From contig JAUSPL010000442.1 in the NCBI GenBank assembly GCA_030656535.1, positions 1 through 6,910 on the forward strand: a DNA stretch of 6,910 nt, written 5' to 3'. The position numbers and the translations under genes are program-made. The notes under the pieces are model-generated. The model worked only from the letters and a program-made list of their open reading frames with translations. It searched no databases and was not told the origin of the DNA. Source of the stretch: Gemmobacter sp. (GTDB lineage: Bacteria > Pseudomonadota > Alphaproteobacteria > Rhodobacterales > Rhodobacteraceae). Below are positions 5,699-6,910 of this stretch, piece by piece; position 1 is the first letter of the stretch; each line of letters opens with the position of its first letter.

Positions 5699-6889
5699 AT
5701 GTCCAGCCAGAACCCGGTTTTCATCCCCGGCCCGACGAACATCCCCGAGGCAATCCGCAAGGCCTGCGACATGCCGACGATCGACCACCGCTCGCCTGCG
5801 TTTGCCCGGCTGTTCAACCCCGCTGTGGCGGGCGTGCGCCGCGTGATCGGGATGGATCAGGGTGAGGTGATCATCCTGCCCTCGACCGGGACCGGAGGCT
5901 GGGAGGCCGCGATTTCCAACACGCTTTCACCCGGCGATACGGTTCTTGCGGCCCGGTTCGGGATGTTTTCGCATCGCTGGATCGACATGTGCCAGCGGCA
6001 CGGCCTCAGGGTGCAGGTCATCGAAACGCCGTGGGGTCAGGGCGCACCGCTCGGCGCGATAGAGGCCGCGTTGCGGGCCGATACCGAAGGCACCATCAAG
6101 GCGGTCCTTGCGACGCATAACGAAACGGCGACCGGGGTAAAGTCTGACATAGGCGGGATCCGCAGCGCAATGGACGCTGCCGGTCATGGGGCAATGCTGT
6201 TTGTGGATGGGGTGTCATCGATCGGGTCCATGCCATTCGACATGGCAGGCTGGGGGGTCGATATTGCCGTGGCGGGATCGCAAAAGGGCTTCATGCTGCC
6301 CGCCGGTCTGGCCATTCTGGGTGTGTCGCCCAAGGCGATTGCGGCAATGGACAGCGCGACCCTGCCCCGCACCTTCTTTGATTTCCGGGACATGCTGCGG
6401 TCATATGCGGCGGGCGGATACCCCTACACCCCTGCGGTCGGTCTTATTTCAGGGTTGGCCCATGCCATCGAGATGCTGGAGGACGAGGGGCTGGACGCAG
6501 TCTATGCCCGCCATCATCGCATCGCTGAAGGCGTGCGCCGCGCGATTGCCGCCTGGGGGCTGACCCCCTGCGCCACGACGCCGGATCTGTATTCCGACAC
6601 CGTGACGGCCGTGGTGGTGCCCGAAGGGTGCAACGGCACCGACCTGGTCAAACTGGCCGCCGACAAATACGGTGTGGCCTTTGGCGTGGGCTTGGGCGAG
6701 GTGGCAGGGAAGGTGTTCCGCGTCGGGCACCTTGGGATGCTGACGGATGTGATGATGCTGTCAGGTCTGGCGACGGCGGAAATGTGCATGGCGGATCTGG
6801 GCTGGCCGGTGCGGCTTGGGTCCGGCGTGGCGGCCGCGCAGGACTATTACCGCGGCGCACCGGCGCAGGTGGCGCGGGCAGCGGCCTGA
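5699..6889 (+). CDS. bhcA: L-aspartate--glyoxylate aminotransferase
   Basis: PLP enzyme, fold type I class V, 396 residues, predicted cytosolic. It transfers the amino group of aspartate to glyoxylate, giving oxaloacetate and glycine: the first step of the beta-hydroxyaspartate cycle, which turns two glyoxylate into one C4 acid without CO2 loss. Visible landmarks are the N-terminal PGPTNIP (10-16) and DHRSPAF (29-35), the cofactor phosphate loop STGTGGWEA (62-70), HNETATGV (140-147), D170 in FVDGVSSIG contacting the pyridine nitrogen, the Schiff-base lysine K196 in GSQKGFMLP, and R341 in VFRVGHLG, the expected carboxylate-binding arginine. Related serine-glyoxylate and alanine-glyoxylate aminotransferases share this fold. 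BhcA is preferred because of close similarity to the remembered P. denitrificans protein and the divergent bhcR neighbour. bhcB, bhcC and bhcD should follow to the right, beyond the window. The protein looks intact. Confidence 0.9.
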   Translation: MSSQNPVFIPGPTNIPEAIRKACDMPTIDHRSPAFARLFNPAVAGVRRVIGMDQGEVIILPSTGTGGWEAAISNTLSPGDTVLAARFGMFSHRWIDMCQRHGLRVQVIETPWGQGAPLGAIEAALRADTEGTIKAVLATHNETATGVKSDIGGIRSAMDAAGHGAMLFVDGVSSIGSMPFDMAGWGVDIAVAGSQKGFMLPAGLAILGVSPKAIAAMDSATLPRTFFDFRDMLRSYAAGGYPYTPAVGLISGLAHAIEMLEDEGLDAVYARHHRIAEGVRRAIAAWGLTPCATTPDLYSDTVTAVVVPEGCNGTDLVKLAADKYGVAFGVGLGEVAGKVFRVGHLGMLTDVMMLSGLATAEMCMADLGWPVRLGSGVAAAQDYYRGAPAQVARAAA

Positions 6890-6910
6890 CCTCGGGCTGC
6901 CGGGGGTGCT

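Noticed and set aside
5522..5788. N-terminal extension of bhcR to an upstream ATG at 5788
   Set aside because: It would overlap the 5' end of bhcA and consume the whole control region. The extra 89 residues do not look like IclR sequence, and the start at 5521 gives a normal 272-residue regulator.
6890..6910. Possible terminator or next gene start after bhcA
   Set aside because: Only 21 nt remain. They are G-rich, with no hairpin plus T-tract and no start codon, so nothing can be called.

Overview
The window is GC-rich chromosomal DNA. Its gene content and codon use point to an alphaproteobacterium, most likely a marine Rhodobacterales (roseobacter-type) or Paracoccus-like organism. The main reason is the right-hand end, which carries a bhcR/bhcA divergon, the entrance to the beta-hydroxyaspartate cycle (BHAC) of glyoxylate assimilation known from this group. 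No RNA gene, insertion sequence, CRISPR array, integrase or other mobile signature was found, and base composition looks even apart from one AT-rich promoter region.

Layout: (1) Positions 1-1313, minus strand: an exported MORN-repeat protein, cut by the left edge, with 437 visible residues, a signal peptide and 17 complete plus one partial gapless 23-residue repeats. (2) A 169-nt divergent intergenic region. (3) Positions 1483-3141, plus strand: nadE, glutamine-dependent NAD+ synthetase. (4) nadE converges on a minus-strand block, and the two facing stop codons share a CTAG. Read 5' to 3' on the minus strand, the block is bhcR (5521-4703), a PfkB-type phosphosugar kinase (4675-3737) and a conserved protein of unknown function with a GHRPCxxCRR motif (3740-3138). 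The gaps are 27 nt and then a 4-nt ATGA overlap, which suggests one operon. (5) A 177-nt AT-rich intergenic region (5522-5698) with several palindromes, the likely BhcR operator and divergent promoters. (6) Positions 5699-6889, plus strand: bhcA, aspartate-glyoxylate aminotransferase. The window ends 21 nt after its stop, where bhcB, bhcC and bhcD would be expected.

How the genes fit together: BhcA transfers the amino group of aspartate to glyoxylate, giving glycine and oxaloacetate. The downstream enzymes, outside the window, condense glycine with a second glyoxylate and regenerate aspartate. BhcR is the IclR-type regulator of that operon. The kinase and the unknown protein behind bhcR may be co-expressed with the regulator, but nothing in the sequence proves that they take part in glyoxylate metabolism. 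nadE and the MORN gene look like unrelated neighbours. Apart from the MORN array, the most notable items are the palindrome cluster between bhcR and bhcA, the bhcR-kinase-unknown gene cluster, and the unknown CxxC protein itself.
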